Translations under genes and position numbers: made by a program | Shown: piece by piece, positions 44,202 to 53,608 of the stretch | Numbering within the stretch: the stretch's first letter is position 1 | Layout of the letters: every line of letters begins with the position of its first letter | The notes under the pieces: model-generated | What the model saw: the letters and a program-made list of their open reading frames with translations, nothing else | Databases searched by the model: none | Told to the model about the DNA's origin: nothing | Origin: Marinomonas rhodophyticola | GTDB taxonomy: Bacteria > Pseudomonadota > Gammaproteobacteria > Pseudomonadales > Marinomonadaceae | Assembly: GCF_026113935.1 (NCBI RefSeq) | Contig: NZ_JAPEUL010000004.1 | Span: forward strand, 682,001 to 746,000 | DNA: 64,000 nucleotides | Reading direction: 5' to 3'

Positions 44202-46051
44202 ATGGCGCAAAAACTCGAAACCGACATTGTTGTAAACCTTGCGGGTAACTTAGCAGCGAAAGCCAAACGCTATGGTAACTCAATGAGTGACTTTGCGCGT
44301 AAGAACGAACGCGCCATGACGTTAGTTCGTACAACGACTGCCGCCGCTGGTCGTGGTATAGACAGCTTGGGGAATCGCTACGTGGGTCTGGGTACTGCGT
44401 TATTAACTGGTGCGGCCGTGCGTGGAGTGGGCAACTTCGAAGAGCAAATGACGCGTATCGGCACAAACGCAAAGCTGTCAGAAGAGCAAGTCAAGGCGCT
44501 GACTAAGTCCGTACAAGATGTATCTAACCAAGCAGATGTACGTATCGATACGACACAGATCGCAGCGGGTGTCGATGTCTTGTTGGGTAAATCAGGTGAT
44601 TTAAAATTCACACTCGACAATTTGCAAAACATGGGTGTGTTTATGCAAGCGTTCGGTGCTGATGCAGAAAGCACGGGCGCATTGTTCGCACAGTTTCGCG
44701 AAAAAGGCATTAAAGACGCTAAAGAAGTCATGAACGTGCTTGATCAATTGTATGGGCAGTTTGCAGTTGGTAGTGTCAGCGTAAAAGATCTTGCTGGCAT
44801 TAGTGAGCAACTGTTTGCAACATACCAAGCTAACGGCCCTGGTGCGATCACTCAAATGGGCGCGCTAGTCCAGCTCATTGCAAAATCAAAAGGCAATGCC
44901 AGCGAGGCATTAACATCTATCCAAGGTATCTTCGCGACCTTCTCAGATAAAAAGAAAGTCGAATTCTTAGACAAGCAAGGCATCAAGGTTTTTCAAGACG
45001 GCACAAATCAACTGCGTGAGCCTGTTGAGCTGTTACTAGAAGTGCTAGACAAAGCGAAAAACGACCCGCTTAAACTGGGCGACGTGTTTGACCAAACTTC
45101 ATTGCAAGGTCTTGCTGCCTTATACAGCCAAGACAACAAAAACTTGCTGTTAGAAATGGTGTCCGGTACGGCAGAGCTAGGCGCGACACAGCAAGCGGCC
45201 GCTCGTAATGCAGCAACATTTAACAGCGCCATGGCATCACTCAATAACTCTTTTGATAAATTCGCAGATGAAAAGCTATCAGGCCCAATCAAAGAGCTGG
45301 CTGATGCCATCAATGGTGTCGACCAAGAAACCATTGATAGCTGGCTCAAATGGGGCGAAGCGGCGGTGTGGGCCATCGGTGGTGTCATTGTTGCTAAGAA
45401 AGCGCTTGATGCTGGCATGTGGGCAAAGAAAACCTTTGGCACTGGCGGTATCGCTGGCGGTATCGCTGGCGGTAACAAAGGTGGCATCAATAGCCTTGGT
45501 GCAACGCCTGTTTATGTCGTCAACATGGGTCAAGGTGGTTTAGGTGGTTTAGATGGTGGCACTGGCGGTGTCGATGCTGGCAGTGGAAAGCAAACTAAAT
45601 CCGCCAGCAAAACGGGTGGCGCTGTAAACAATTTGTTGAAAGGCGGCATTGTGGCCTATGGCTTGTCGATGGTGCCGGATGCGTTGCCGAAAATGCGCCG
45701 CGACGAAGGCGCAGATCCTAATGATCTGGTGGCTAGTATGCCTGGTCTATTAGATGCGTATGACGGTTTAAAAAAATGGTGGGATGAAGATTCAAAAGAG
45801 AATTTAAACCACGAACTCGCAACCGTCCCTCTATTTCAGAAATGGCCAACAATCTAGGTGGCCAAGATGGTGACGTGTCCACGTTCGCTACTCAAATCAT
45901 TCAGAACATCGCTAACCCAGCCGCAACCAGCCCATTAAACGGTCAGATCGCTGTCGATGTGCAGGTCTCTGATGATCGTGTGCGTGCCACGGCTCGCAGT
46001 CGATCCCCATTTATTAGCATCGAGAAAGACCCCGACGCTGGGCAAAATTAA
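44202..46051 (+). pseudogene. tail tape measure protein (Mu gp42-like), frameshifted near the C-terminus
   Basis: Tape measure, about 616 aa, setting tail length. The main frame (44202-45857) has the TMP core (NFEEQMTRIGTNAKLSEEQV; LFAQFREKGIKDAKEVMNVL), one membrane segment (WAIGGVIVAKKALDA) and Gly-rich repeats. The next frame (to 46051) carries the conserved tail VDVQVSDDRVRATARSRSP. They join by a one-base shift near 45826-45842, giving RPSISEMANNLGGQDGD. Confidence 0.88.
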
Positions 46052-46062
46052 AGGAGCTTTAT

Positions 46063-47391
46063 ATGGCATTTGAAGATCGTTTAATGGCCAGTTTTCGAGG
46101 CGTTAAATTTGAACTCGATATGGTGAATGGCACGTCTGGCCGTCGTGCCATTGCACATTCATATCCCAAACGCGAGAGCGGTTATGCAGAAGATAACGGC
46201 GCAGTATTCAAACAAGAGAAGATCGAAGGCAAGATCGTTGGCAGTGATTATGTATCGCGCTTGCAGACGCTACTAGTTGCCCTGAATCAATCTGGACCAG
46301 GTGAATTGGTTCATCCGTGGTTTGGCGTGATTCAAATTCAAGTCGGTAATGTCTCGCACAAGTTGGATCTAAAAGAAGACGGTGTTGCGACATTCTCATT
46401 TGACGCATACAACGCAGGTGAAAGCCTCTTCCCCAATACCACTATCGATACCAGCGAATCAGTAAAAGCCGCTGCTGAATCAGCAAGGGCCGCATCACAA
46501 GCCGCCTTCGCTCGCTCGGTATTAAGCTATAAAAAAGCCACCACACAAGCCGCTGGACTGGGCGATTTGTTTGACCAGGCATTGCAAGATTTTGATGAGT
46601 TTACTCGCTCTATTCCAAGCCTTCCTAGTGAGCTGAAAGCCTGGACAAACCGACTAACGAACTTGAAGTACTCTGTTGGTAACTTACTCGCCAAGCCAGG
46701 TGATTTAGCACGAGAAGCCATGGGGCTAATTGAAGATGTGAAAAGCTTAGTCACAGACCCAATTCAAGCTCTGTCTGTTTACGATAATGTGCGCAATCGT
46801 TGGAACGGTATGCGTGCAGAGTTGACGATCCGTGGCGGCTTAGGTCGTTCGATTATATCCGCTGACGGTTTTGCAAGTGGAGTACAAACGGTGTCGGATG
46901 CAGAAACCATTGCAGCACAAGACAACAATATCAGTGCGTTTAATACGCTGCTTTTAGATAGTTCGCTAATCGAAAAAGCCGACGCCATGGCCAACTCAGA
47001 TTTTAATGTCAATACAGACATCGACACGATAGATAGTCTGACGGGTGTGGGTCGCCAAGCCGTGATTACTGGTAGCCAGTTAACCGCAATCGGCAATGGC
47101 ATTGCTAGTAATTTAGCGATTGCAGCCGAGGCCGCCGTGGAGCGTGGCGATAGTGACACATGGCGCACATTTAGAGCCTTGCGAATTGCAGTATTAGAAG
47201 ACACGCGCATTCGTGCGCAACAGTTACCAAATCTTTCTACGACTCGCCCAAATGTCACAATGCCAGTGGCGCTTTTAGCCTGGCAACAAACCGGAAGTGC
47301 TGAAAGTCGCGCAAGCGTGATTCGTCGTAACGGAATCTCTAACCCATCGTTCGTTCCCGCTGGCCAAACCGTGGAGCTGATCAATGGATAA
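46063..47391 (+). CDS. DNA circularisation protein (Mu gpN-like)
   Basis: A 442-aa baseplate-hub type protein with the DNA circularisation N-terminal domain (RGVKFELDMVNGTSGRRAIA, HSYPKRESGYAEDNG, GPGELVHPWFGVIQIQ). It follows the tape measure gene as in Mu. It overlaps the next gene by 8 bp. Confidence 0.93.
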   Translation: MAFEDRLMASFRGVKFELDMVNGTSGRRAIAHSYPKRESGYAEDNGAVFKQEKIEGKIVGSDYVSRLQTLLVALNQSGPGELVHPWFGVIQIQVGNVSHKLDLKEDGVATFSFDAYNAGESLFPNTTIDTSESVKAAAESARAASQAAFARSVLSYKKATTQAAGLGDLFDQALQDFDEFTRSIPSLPSELKAWTNRLTNLKYSVGNLLAKPGDLAREAMGLIEDVKSLVTDPIQALSVYDNVRNRWNGMRAELTIRGGLGRSIISADGFASGVQTVSDAETIAAQDNNISAFNTLLLDSSLIEKADAMANSDFNVNTDIDTIDSLTGVGRQAVITGSQLTAIGNGIASNLAIAAEAAVERGDSDTWRTFRALRIAVLEDTRIRAQQLPNLSTTRPNVTMPVALLAWQQTGSAESRASVIRRNGISNPSFVPAGQTVELING

Positions 47392-48457
47392 GGTCATTTT
47401 AAAGGCGGCGGGTAATGCTTACGAAGGTTGGCAAAAGGTGCGAATCAATCGCTCATTAACGGCTATGGCTGGCACGTTTGACTTAGAACTAACATGGCAA
47501 TTTCAAGGCGATGTTAAAGGCTATGATGATTTTATTGATGGGCTATTAACTGGCTCAGAATGCACCGTTGATATTGGTAAAGATCGACTGATAACTGGCT
47601 ATTTAGATGATTTTATTCCTAGCTACGACGACGAGACGATTACGATAAACGTGACAGGACGCGACAAAACAGCGGATCTAGTCGACTGTTCCGTCGTCCA
47701 GCAAAGCGGCCAATTCAAAAACCAAAGCCTCCTGCAAATAGCTGTCATTGTATCGGCCCCGTTTGGTATATCGGTGATTAACGAAACAGACGTGGGTGCA
47801 GCGTTCCAGCGCGTACAAGTAGAGCAAGGTGAAACCGCTGGCGAGTTTTTGACACGCCTAGCACAACAGCGCGGTGTACTGCTTACGACTAACGGACTAG
47901 GCCAACTCGTTATTACTCGCGCCAGTAAAAAGCGCGGTGAAGTCGCGTTGAAACTGGGTGTTAATATCAAAGCAGGACGTGGCCGATTTTCACGCAAGCA
48001 ACGCTTTAGTGAGTACATCGTCAAAGCCACGGGCGGTGCTGGCTGGGAAGACGATCAGCCGCTTGAAAATGTCGGCGGTATAAAATCGACAATCACAGAC
48101 CAGGATGTAAAGCGTTATCGTCCGTTAATCATTGTGAACGACGAAGTCACCACAGCAGCGGGGGCAAGTTTGCGCGGACAATGGGAACGACAACGGGCGA
48201 TCAGTGCCAGCAATACAGCCGAGTATACATTAACGGGGTGGCGTAACCCGAACACAGGAAATCTTTATCAAATTAACCGTATTGTGCCTGTCACTGACGA
48301 CATCATGGGTATTAATAAAGATATGTTGATTAGCGATATTCTGTACTCAGAAGACAACGACACGGGGCGTCTAGTCGTGCTGTCTGTTGTCGATCCAGAC
48401 GCGCTAAATATCCCCGCTGTTGCGGAAAAATCCACAACAATTAGTAAGAGCTGGTAA
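47384..48457 (+). CDS. baseplate hub protein (Mu gpP/gp44-like)
   Basis: A 357-aa late-control-like hub (gp27-type). WKQVRINRSLTAMAGTFDLE-like opening (positions 47430-47490), DDETITINVTGRDKTADLVD and AGEFLTRLAQQRGVLLT are family features. It forms the central hub around the spike. Confidence 0.93.
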   Translation: MDKVILKAAGNAYEGWQKVRINRSLTAMAGTFDLELTWQFQGDVKGYDDFIDGLLTGSECTVDIGKDRLITGYLDDFIPSYDDETITINVTGRDKTADLVDCSVVQQSGQFKNQSLLQIAVIVSAPFGISVINETDVGAAFQRVQVEQGETAGEFLTRLAQQRGVLLTTNGLGQLVITRASKKRGEVALKLGVNIKAGRGRFSRKQRFSEYIVKATGGAGWEDDQPLENVGGIKSTITDQDVKRYRPLIIVNDEVTTAAGASLRGQWERQRAISASNTAEYTLTGWRNPNTGNLYQINRIVPVTDDIMGINKDMLISDILYSEDNDTGRLVVLSVVDPDALNIPAVAEKSTTISKSW

Positions 48458-49092
48458 TGAATAGATTGATTGATAAAGCCCTTGCGCCCCTTCGTCGTCG
48501 TATCAGTCAAATGCTGGTTCGTGCGCTAGTAACATCGGTTAATGAAGGTGTGAAGCGTCAAACTCTGCAAGTGAAAATGCGCGCGGATGAATCAGCGGAC
48601 GACATCGAACGCTTTCAAAATTACGGTACAAGCAGCAACCCACCGCTTGGATCAGAGGCCATACTTGCTGCACTAGGCGGCAACCTTGGTCAACTTGTCG
48701 CCATTGCAGTAGAGAACAAACAGTACCGTCCTAAAGGCGAGATGGGAGACGTGTTTTTGTATCACATGGAAGGCCATCGTGTGCAGCTTACGAAAGATGG
48801 CGTGATCAATATAACAGCAAACAAGGTTAATTTAACTGCTAGCGAGAGTGTGACTATTGTATCCCCTGAAACCACGATTATTTCCCCAAAAACTAAGATC
48901 GAGGGTGAGCTGCATGTAACCGAAAACATTAAAACCGACGCCAATATTGTGGCAACTGGATCTGTAACAGCGACGGGCGCGATTAGCTCGTCTGCTGTTG
49001 TATCTGGATCGGATTTAACAGCGGGCGGCATCAGCTATTTAGGACATAAACATCTTTACGATACAGACCAATTAACTCAAGGGCCACAATGA
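48457..49092 (+). CDS. baseplate spike assembly protein (Mu gp45-like)
   Basis: A 211-aa gpV-type spike with an OB-like start (VNEGVKRQTLQVKMRADES, FQNYGTSSNPPLGSEAILAA), then beta-helix repeats (VNLTASESVTIVSPETTIIS) ending in the tip. It pierces the outer membrane of the host. Confidence 0.93.
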   Translation: MNRLIDKALAPLRRRISQMLVRALVTSVNEGVKRQTLQVKMRADESADDIERFQNYGTSSNPPLGSEAILAALGGNLGQLVAIAVENKQYRPKGEMGDVFLYHMEGHRVQLTKDGVINITANKVNLTASESVTIVSPETTIISPKTKIEGELHVTENIKTDANIVATGSVTATGAISSSAVVSGSDLTAGGISYLGHKHLYDTDQLTQGPQ

Positions 49093-49538
49093 GTATTTTG
49101 TTAGATCAACTCAAGCAACAACTAAACATTATTATCGATGGTGATCTTGTCGATAGTAGTGTTGCTGAGCTGGTTTTGATCTCGCTTTTTACCGATTCCC
49201 GCGCCTCAGATTCTGACGAATTACCTGACGGTTCCAGTGACTTGCGTGGTTGGCCAGGCGATACCTACAGTACCACCCCTTGGGGTGGTAAATTATGGTT
49301 GCTCAAACGCGAAAAACTGATCAGCGATGTAAAAAACCTTGCTGTTAAGTACGCTGAAAATGCCCTTGCTTGGATGCTCGTAGACGCTGGCGACGGCATC
49401 ATGGCCAAGTCTGTTTCGGTTGTCGGTTCTATTCCTCGCATCAACACTCTTGCGCTTACAATCGTTATCACCAAGTCAGACAACCGAACTATGACGGTCA
49501 GCGTGTCACAGCGTTGGGAGGCTCAAAATGCCGTATAA
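49089..49538 (+). CDS. baseplate wedge protein (Mu gp46-like)
   Basis: A 149-aa gp46 family protein (DSRASDSDELPDGSSDLRGW, GDTYSTTPWGGKLWLLKREK). It builds the baseplate wedge like GPW/gp25. It overlaps both neighbours. Confidence 0.92.
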   Translation: MSILLDQLKQQLNIIIDGDLVDSSVAELVLISLFTDSRASDSDELPDGSSDLRGWPGDTYSTTPWGGKLWLLKREKLISDVKNLAVKYAENALAWMLVDAGDGIMAKSVSVVGSIPRINTLALTIVITKSDNRTMTVSVSQRWEAQNAV

Positions 49539-50595
49539 CGTCCCAACACTTAAAACCATTATCGAACAGGGTTTAATCGACGTTCAAAGCTCGTTAGATA
49601 CCGTCTTACCTAAGTTCGGCATTGAGCAAGCATTGAACAGTGCAGTAAGCGGTTCTGTGCGAGATCTGTACGATTATCAAAGCTGGATCGTTCGCCAAAT
49701 CATCCCTACGTCTGAGTCCGACGACCAGACCATTATCGACACAGCACAGTCCGAAGGCGTTGTTCGTAAGCTGGCAACGTACGCCAGCGGTACCGTGACA
49801 TTCTCGGGCACAAATACTATTCCAGAAGACACACAAATGACTCACAGCGATGGTCGTGTTTATACCGTCACATCGTCGTCATTAAATGGCTCTAGCGTGC
49901 TCGCGGTCGTGCAATCCGAAGACACTGGCGTTAGCTATAATGTGCCAGAAGGTGAAGCGCTAACACTGGTTTCCACTGTGCCAGGAGTATCGCCACAAGG
50001 TAGCGTTACCGCTGCTATATCAGGTGGTGCAGAGATCGAAAACGTCAGCGAATTGCTAGAGCGTTTACTGTTCCGCAAGCGCAACCCACCAATGGGCGGC
50101 GCGGTCGCTGATTATGTAGCGTGGTGTCGAGAAGTGTCGGGCGTTACCCGCGCTTGGGCCTATGACGCTTATCAAGGCGGCTCAACAGTTGGTTATGCAT
50201 TCGTGTTCGATGGTCGCCCCGATATCATCCCAACGTCTACCGATGCAACGGCAATGGATGCGTATATCTTCCGTCACCAAGACCCAGCGACGGGTTCTTA
50301 TGTAGGTCGTCCTGCGGGTATTGAAGTCATTTATATCGGGCTGACATTAAAGCCGCTTTCAACTGCGTTAAACATCGTGCCTGACACCACAGAATTACGT
50401 TCATCAGTCAGCAAGGCAATGTCGAATTACATTGCGTCATTAAGCCCAGGCTCAACACTATTGTTAAGCAGCTTACGCACCGCAATTGGTGCGGTCACTG
50501 GCTTAACAGACTACACGCTAGCACTCACAACAAACGTAACAGCGGTGGCAAACGAGTTGCATAGTCTTGGGGTTATTAGCTGGGGTAACGCATGA
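49528..50595 (+). CDS. baseplate J-like protein (Mu gp47)
   Basis: A 355-aa baseplate J family protein. YNVPTLKTIIEQGLIDVQSS, YDYQSWIVRQIIPTSESDDQ and LFRKRNPPMGGAVADYVAWC are typical. It forms the wedge of the contractile tail. Confidence 0.94.
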   Translation: MPYNVPTLKTIIEQGLIDVQSSLDTVLPKFGIEQALNSAVSGSVRDLYDYQSWIVRQIIPTSESDDQTIIDTAQSEGVVRKLATYASGTVTFSGTNTIPEDTQMTHSDGRVYTVTSSSLNGSSVLAVVQSEDTGVSYNVPEGEALTLVSTVPGVSPQGSVTAAISGGAEIENVSELLERLLFRKRNPPMGGAVADYVAWCREVSGVTRAWAYDAYQGGSTVGYAFVFDGRPDIIPTSTDATAMDAYIFRHQDPATGSYVGRPAGIEVIYIGLTLKPLSTALNIVPDTTELRSSVSKAMSNYIASLSPGSTLLLSSLRTAIGAVTGLTDYTLALTTNVTAVANELHSLGVISWGNA

Positions 50596-51170
50596 GTCAC
50601 AGCGTAGCGGATTGGACAAATGCAATCATGCTGCAAATGCCGCGCGGTGATATTTGGTCACGCGATCAGACAGGGCCGCTTTATAAATATGCGACTGGCT
50701 ATGCATCAAGACTACAGCGTGTAGAACAAAGCGCTGACCAGCTTTTAGACGAAATGCGACCAGAAACGACCCAGCAATTATTGGCCGAATGGGAAATCTA
50801 TTTAGGGCTTCCTGAGTGCTCATTGACAGGCCAAACAGTCGATACTCGACGCAATGCAGTCGTAGAGAAATATCATCGTAAAGGCGGCTTACAGAGCTGG
50901 GCAATTGAAGAACTAGCGGCACTACTGGGATTCACAATCGAAGTGCAAGAAATCTACCCGCACCACTGCTTGCGTGGCTGTACGTACCCGCTTTACGAAG
51001 CCAAATATCGCCATGTAATGCGCGTTATTGTAAAAGGCGTGCCAAACGCCTACGCAACGTGCCTAGACGACTGCTTAACGCCGCTTACATCACAATCAGC
51101 CACAGCTCTGATTTGCTCTCTAGAGAAGATCAAAATGGCGGGTAAATACTATGAATACATCTACGAATAG
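50592..51170 (+). CDS. DUF2313 protein (Mu gp48-like)
   Basis: A 192-aa protein of the YmfQ/DUF2313 family. MLQMPRGDIWSRDQTGPLYK, ETTQQLLAEWEIYLGLPE and KGGLQSWAIEELAALLGFTI are diagnostic. It connects the wedge and tail fibre. It overlaps gp47 by 4 bp. Confidence 0.93.
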   Translation: MSHSVADWTNAIMLQMPRGDIWSRDQTGPLYKYATGYASRLQRVEQSADQLLDEMRPETTQQLLAEWEIYLGLPECSLTGQTVDTRRNAVVEKYHRKGGLQSWAIEELAALLGFTIEVQEIYPHHCLRGCTYPLYEAKYRHVMRVIVKGVPNAYATCLDDCLTPLTSQSATALICSLEKIKMAGKYYEYIYE

Positions 51171-51184
51171 CATGGAGACAATGC

Positions 51185-52546
51185 ATGACTAAACTACGAA
51201 ACGGCTCGCAAGTAACCACCCGACCCGCCCGAAAAATCACCGCTGGCACAGCGGGCTACTTTTCAGAAAGTAACGATAGCGGTGAACCAAGCTATCCAGG
51301 TCAAGACTGGTTTAATGACCTCATTGATGAAATCGTCCAAGCCGTCACAGCCGCTGGTGTCACATACGACCCTACAAAAATCACCAACTTAAAATCAACA
51401 GTCGAAGCCCTGCGCAACGCATCAAATCTAAACGCAGGAACAGTTGCGCTGGCACGTTTGCCAGTTACAACGAATGCGACAGACGGCACACCAGATAAGT
51501 TGTTGAAAGTGGGTGACGGTGGGCTATTGTCAACAAAAGGCGTTTTGTTGGCATCCGGAGATGCAAACACGCTAATTATTGCTGGTTTATACTGTGTGCC
51601 GGCAACGTGGACTGGATCGCCGTACCCTGGGGCAAACGGTGCAAATCAAGGGGTTTTGGAGCATATAAACGCATCACCGTCGGTCACTACGTACGCAATA
51701 CAGCGATTTACTCGCATGCAAAACGCTAACACGTTTTTTCGCTTCAAAAACAACGGTGTGTGGTCCGATTGGCGAGAAATCCTCCACGCAGGCAACACAG
51801 GTAATGCAGTTGGCTATGATGTGACATCCAGCGCGACAGATACAACCCAAGGTAAACTGTTAAAAGTAGGGGATTTTGGGATTGGAGGTGATCTCCCGTT
51901 CGAAAGTTTTAATACTCCATTGCATCGTGTATCTCGGTACATATCAGATGCAGTACCCGATTCTCCAACTGGTCTGGGCGGCTGGCTGATGGTAAACAAG
52001 ACAGCTGATCGTATTAATTCATTATCGCAAACATTATCTGCTGAAATTTTTGTTGATAGAAATGGCGATAGAATGCTTTTTAGACATCAGAATTCGGCCC
52101 AAAGTACAGTTTTAAGTGCGCCGTGGCGCGAAGTTTATCATAGTGCGAACTTAGCTAAGGCCGCTGTGTCGGCAGTGGTAGCAGGCACGAATGACACGAC
52201 ATACATTACGCCAAAATCGCTTCATGATGCCAATATTCTGTTCGGAGTCGGCCAAACTCGACAGCAAGCAGAGTTGACTGATACAGGGGCGACGTTCGAC
52301 GACGGCACGCCGTCGTTTCGTGCTGTTGGTACTACATACATAAACATGACAGATGCTGCAATTGAGTGGAGGTTGGTATTTTTTAATAGATTGACAATTA
52401 GGGTTGGTCAGTTAGCACCGCAAAGTGTATCTGATCAAGGGGACGTCACAGCGTGGAGTTCTATCTCTGTATGTATTTTACCAGGGGAAGAATATGAGGT
52501 CGTGGCGGCACCGGACGGAATTAGAAGTTGGAGTTACATCAGATGA
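51185..52546 (+). CDS. tail fibre protein
   Basis: A 453-aa fibre. The N-terminal part (GYFSESNDSGEPSYPGQDWF, DLIDEIVQAVTAAGV) is the Mu-type attachment domain; two knob repeats (FFRFKNNGVWSDWREILHAG; MLFRHQNSAQSTVLSAPWRE) follow. The C-terminus probably sets host range. It is AT-richer than the baseplate genes, common for fibres that recombine. Confidence 0.85.
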   Translation: MTKLRNGSQVTTRPARKITAGTAGYFSESNDSGEPSYPGQDWFNDLIDEIVQAVTAAGVTYDPTKITNLKSTVEALRNASNLNAGTVALARLPVTTNATDGTPDKLLKVGDGGLLSTKGVLLASGDANTLIIAGLYCVPATWTGSPYPGANGANQGVLEHINASPSVTTYAIQRFTRMQNANTFFRFKNNGVWSDWREILHAGNTGNAVGYDVTSSATDTTQGKLLKVGDFGIGGDLPFESFNTPLHRVSRYISDAVPDSPTGLGGWLMVNKTADRINSLSQTLSAEIFVDRNGDRMLFRHQNSAQSTVLSAPWREVYHSANLAKAAVSAVVAGTNDTTYITPKSLHDANILFGVGQTRQQAELTDTGATFDDGTPSFRAVGTTYINMTDAAIEWRLVFFNRLTIRVGQLAPQSVSDQGDVTAWSSISVCILPGEEYEVVAAPDGIRSWSYIR

Positions 52547-53286
52547 CTAGATATTTCAGAAATGTGGGCGGTAGGGTTTACGCGGTCAGTGATGATCAAT
52601 TAACGTGCTCTCAAAAAGCAGCGTGGATTGAGAATTTAAATACGGATCTGCTGAGTACATCGCATTATTCAGATTGGAAAGAAGCAGTGGAAGCGCTAGA
52701 CGCGATTGATATTAATACTATTAATGTTGAGGCGGCTCAATCTGCGTTAGACAGTTCGACGTTTGCTCACGATTTTGAGCAGGCGAAAAGCACGTACGAT
52801 TTAGAACAGTCTGATGATAATCAAGCTGCTCTTGATCTAGCAAAAGCGGCATACGAATCGTGTGATGAATACATTGCTCTTGAAGCTGATAAAAAAGCTC
52901 TTGAACAGTATCAAATTGCAGTGCAGCGCGTCGAAAGCGCACAACTATCGTACGAGTCGTGTCCGGAATACATTGAGTTAGAGCGTCTGAAATCAACAAA
53001 AATATGGATTCCGGAAGACGCTGTCGAAATGACAGATGACGAGATTTACGCGCATTTAAATCCCACGATTTCGGACGAACAACTCGCGGCAAAAGCTAGA
53101 GCACAGCGTGATGCTTTGTTAGAACAGTTTACATGGCGCTACGAGCGACACGCGCGCGAGGCGCGGTTGGGTATTGAGACAACAGACTCGTTATCAGCAT
53201 TGGACGCATACGCCCAAGCATTAGCAGATGTTCCGCAGCAAGCAGGTTTCCCCACAACAATTGAATGGCCAGCTTTGCTAGCATAA
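52543..53286 (+). CDS. tail fibre assembly-like protein with internal repeats
   Basis: A 247-aa protein overlapping the fibre stop by 4 bp, the place of the fibre assembly chaperone. The N-terminus is RYFRNVGGRVYAVSDDQ. The middle carries two copies of a helical unit (KAAYESCDEYIALEADKKAL and AQLSYESCPEYIELERLK). The end (DALLEQFTWRYERHAREARL) resembles DUF4376-like tail fibre assembly domains. No host-range motif is visible. Confidence 0.78.
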   Translation: MTRYFRNVGGRVYAVSDDQLTCSQKAAWIENLNTDLLSTSHYSDWKEAVEALDAIDINTINVEAAQSALDSSTFAHDFEQAKSTYDLEQSDDNQAALDLAKAAYESCDEYIALEADKKALEQYQIAVQRVESAQLSYESCPEYIELERLKSTKIWIPEDAVEMTDDEIYAHLNPTISDEQLAAKARAQRDALLEQFTWRYERHAREARLGIETTDSLSALDAYAQALADVPQQAGFPTTIEWPALLA

Positions 53287-53287
53287 T

Positions 53288-53317
53288 AAAAGGGCCATTT
53301 GGCCCTTTGTTCTTTTC
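53288..53317 (+). terminator. intrinsic terminator of the late operon
   Basis: AAAGGGCCA and TGGCCCTTT form a stem with a TT loop, followed by a T-rich stretch. It lies 2 bp after the last prophage gene. Confidence 0.88.
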
Positions 53318-53480
53318 CTTCCCTAAGTCTACAATTCTGGTCACTTTATAAAATGCGCAAAATTCTAGGCTTTGATGCTCAAGCTTCGCGACGCGCTACA
53401 GCCACGAATTGAAGTGTGATGGATGTAATAAAAAACTGTATGTCAGGTTAATGCCAACAATGTATAAGTGTCGAGAACAA
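53318..53480. other. prophage right end and cassette 4 tail, non-coding
   Basis: These 163 bp hold the right prophage terminus (ending about 53459) and about 20 bp of cassette 4. The inward-read terminus TGTTGGCATTAACCTGAC resembles the left end. No gene is seen. Confidence 0.5.
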
Positions 53481-53582
53481 GTCACATAACAAGGCAATCA
53501 AGTCGGATTCGTAACAGTTGGCCTCGTTCCGCTTCGCTCCATTTTAGCCAACTATTACTCACCGCTTATTGCGGCGTTAGGC
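53481..53582 (+). other. attC site of cassette 4, displaced by the prophage
   Basis: R'' is GTCACATAAC (53481-53490), the exact reverse complement of GTTATGTGAC at 19529-19538, 34 kb upstream. L''/L' are AAGGCAATCAAG and CTTATTGCGGCG, with one extrahelical C, and AGTTGGC/GCCAACT forms the inner stem. R' is GTTAGGC, cut after G53576. Confidence 0.92.
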
Positions 53583-53608
53583 AGCCATCAGAGAAAGCAT
53601 GAAGGGCT

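Larger units (their letters stand above)
20352..53459 (+). mobile_element. Mu-like transposable prophage, about 33 kb
   Basis: A full set of Mu-type genes in Mu order, from repressor and transposase to tail fibre, fills this span. The ends are approximate. The left (from about 20352) reads TCTAGGGATTAACCGGAC and the right, read inwards on the other strand (from about 53459), reads TGTTGGCATTAACCTGAC; they match at 14 of 18 positions. I could not find a clean 5-bp target duplication. Several structural genes are frameshifted in this sequence, so functionality as read is uncertain. Confidence 0.93.

Noticed and set aside
46779-47384. 201-codon minus-strand frame
   Set aside because: Mirror of the gpN-like gene; no ribosome site or family features.
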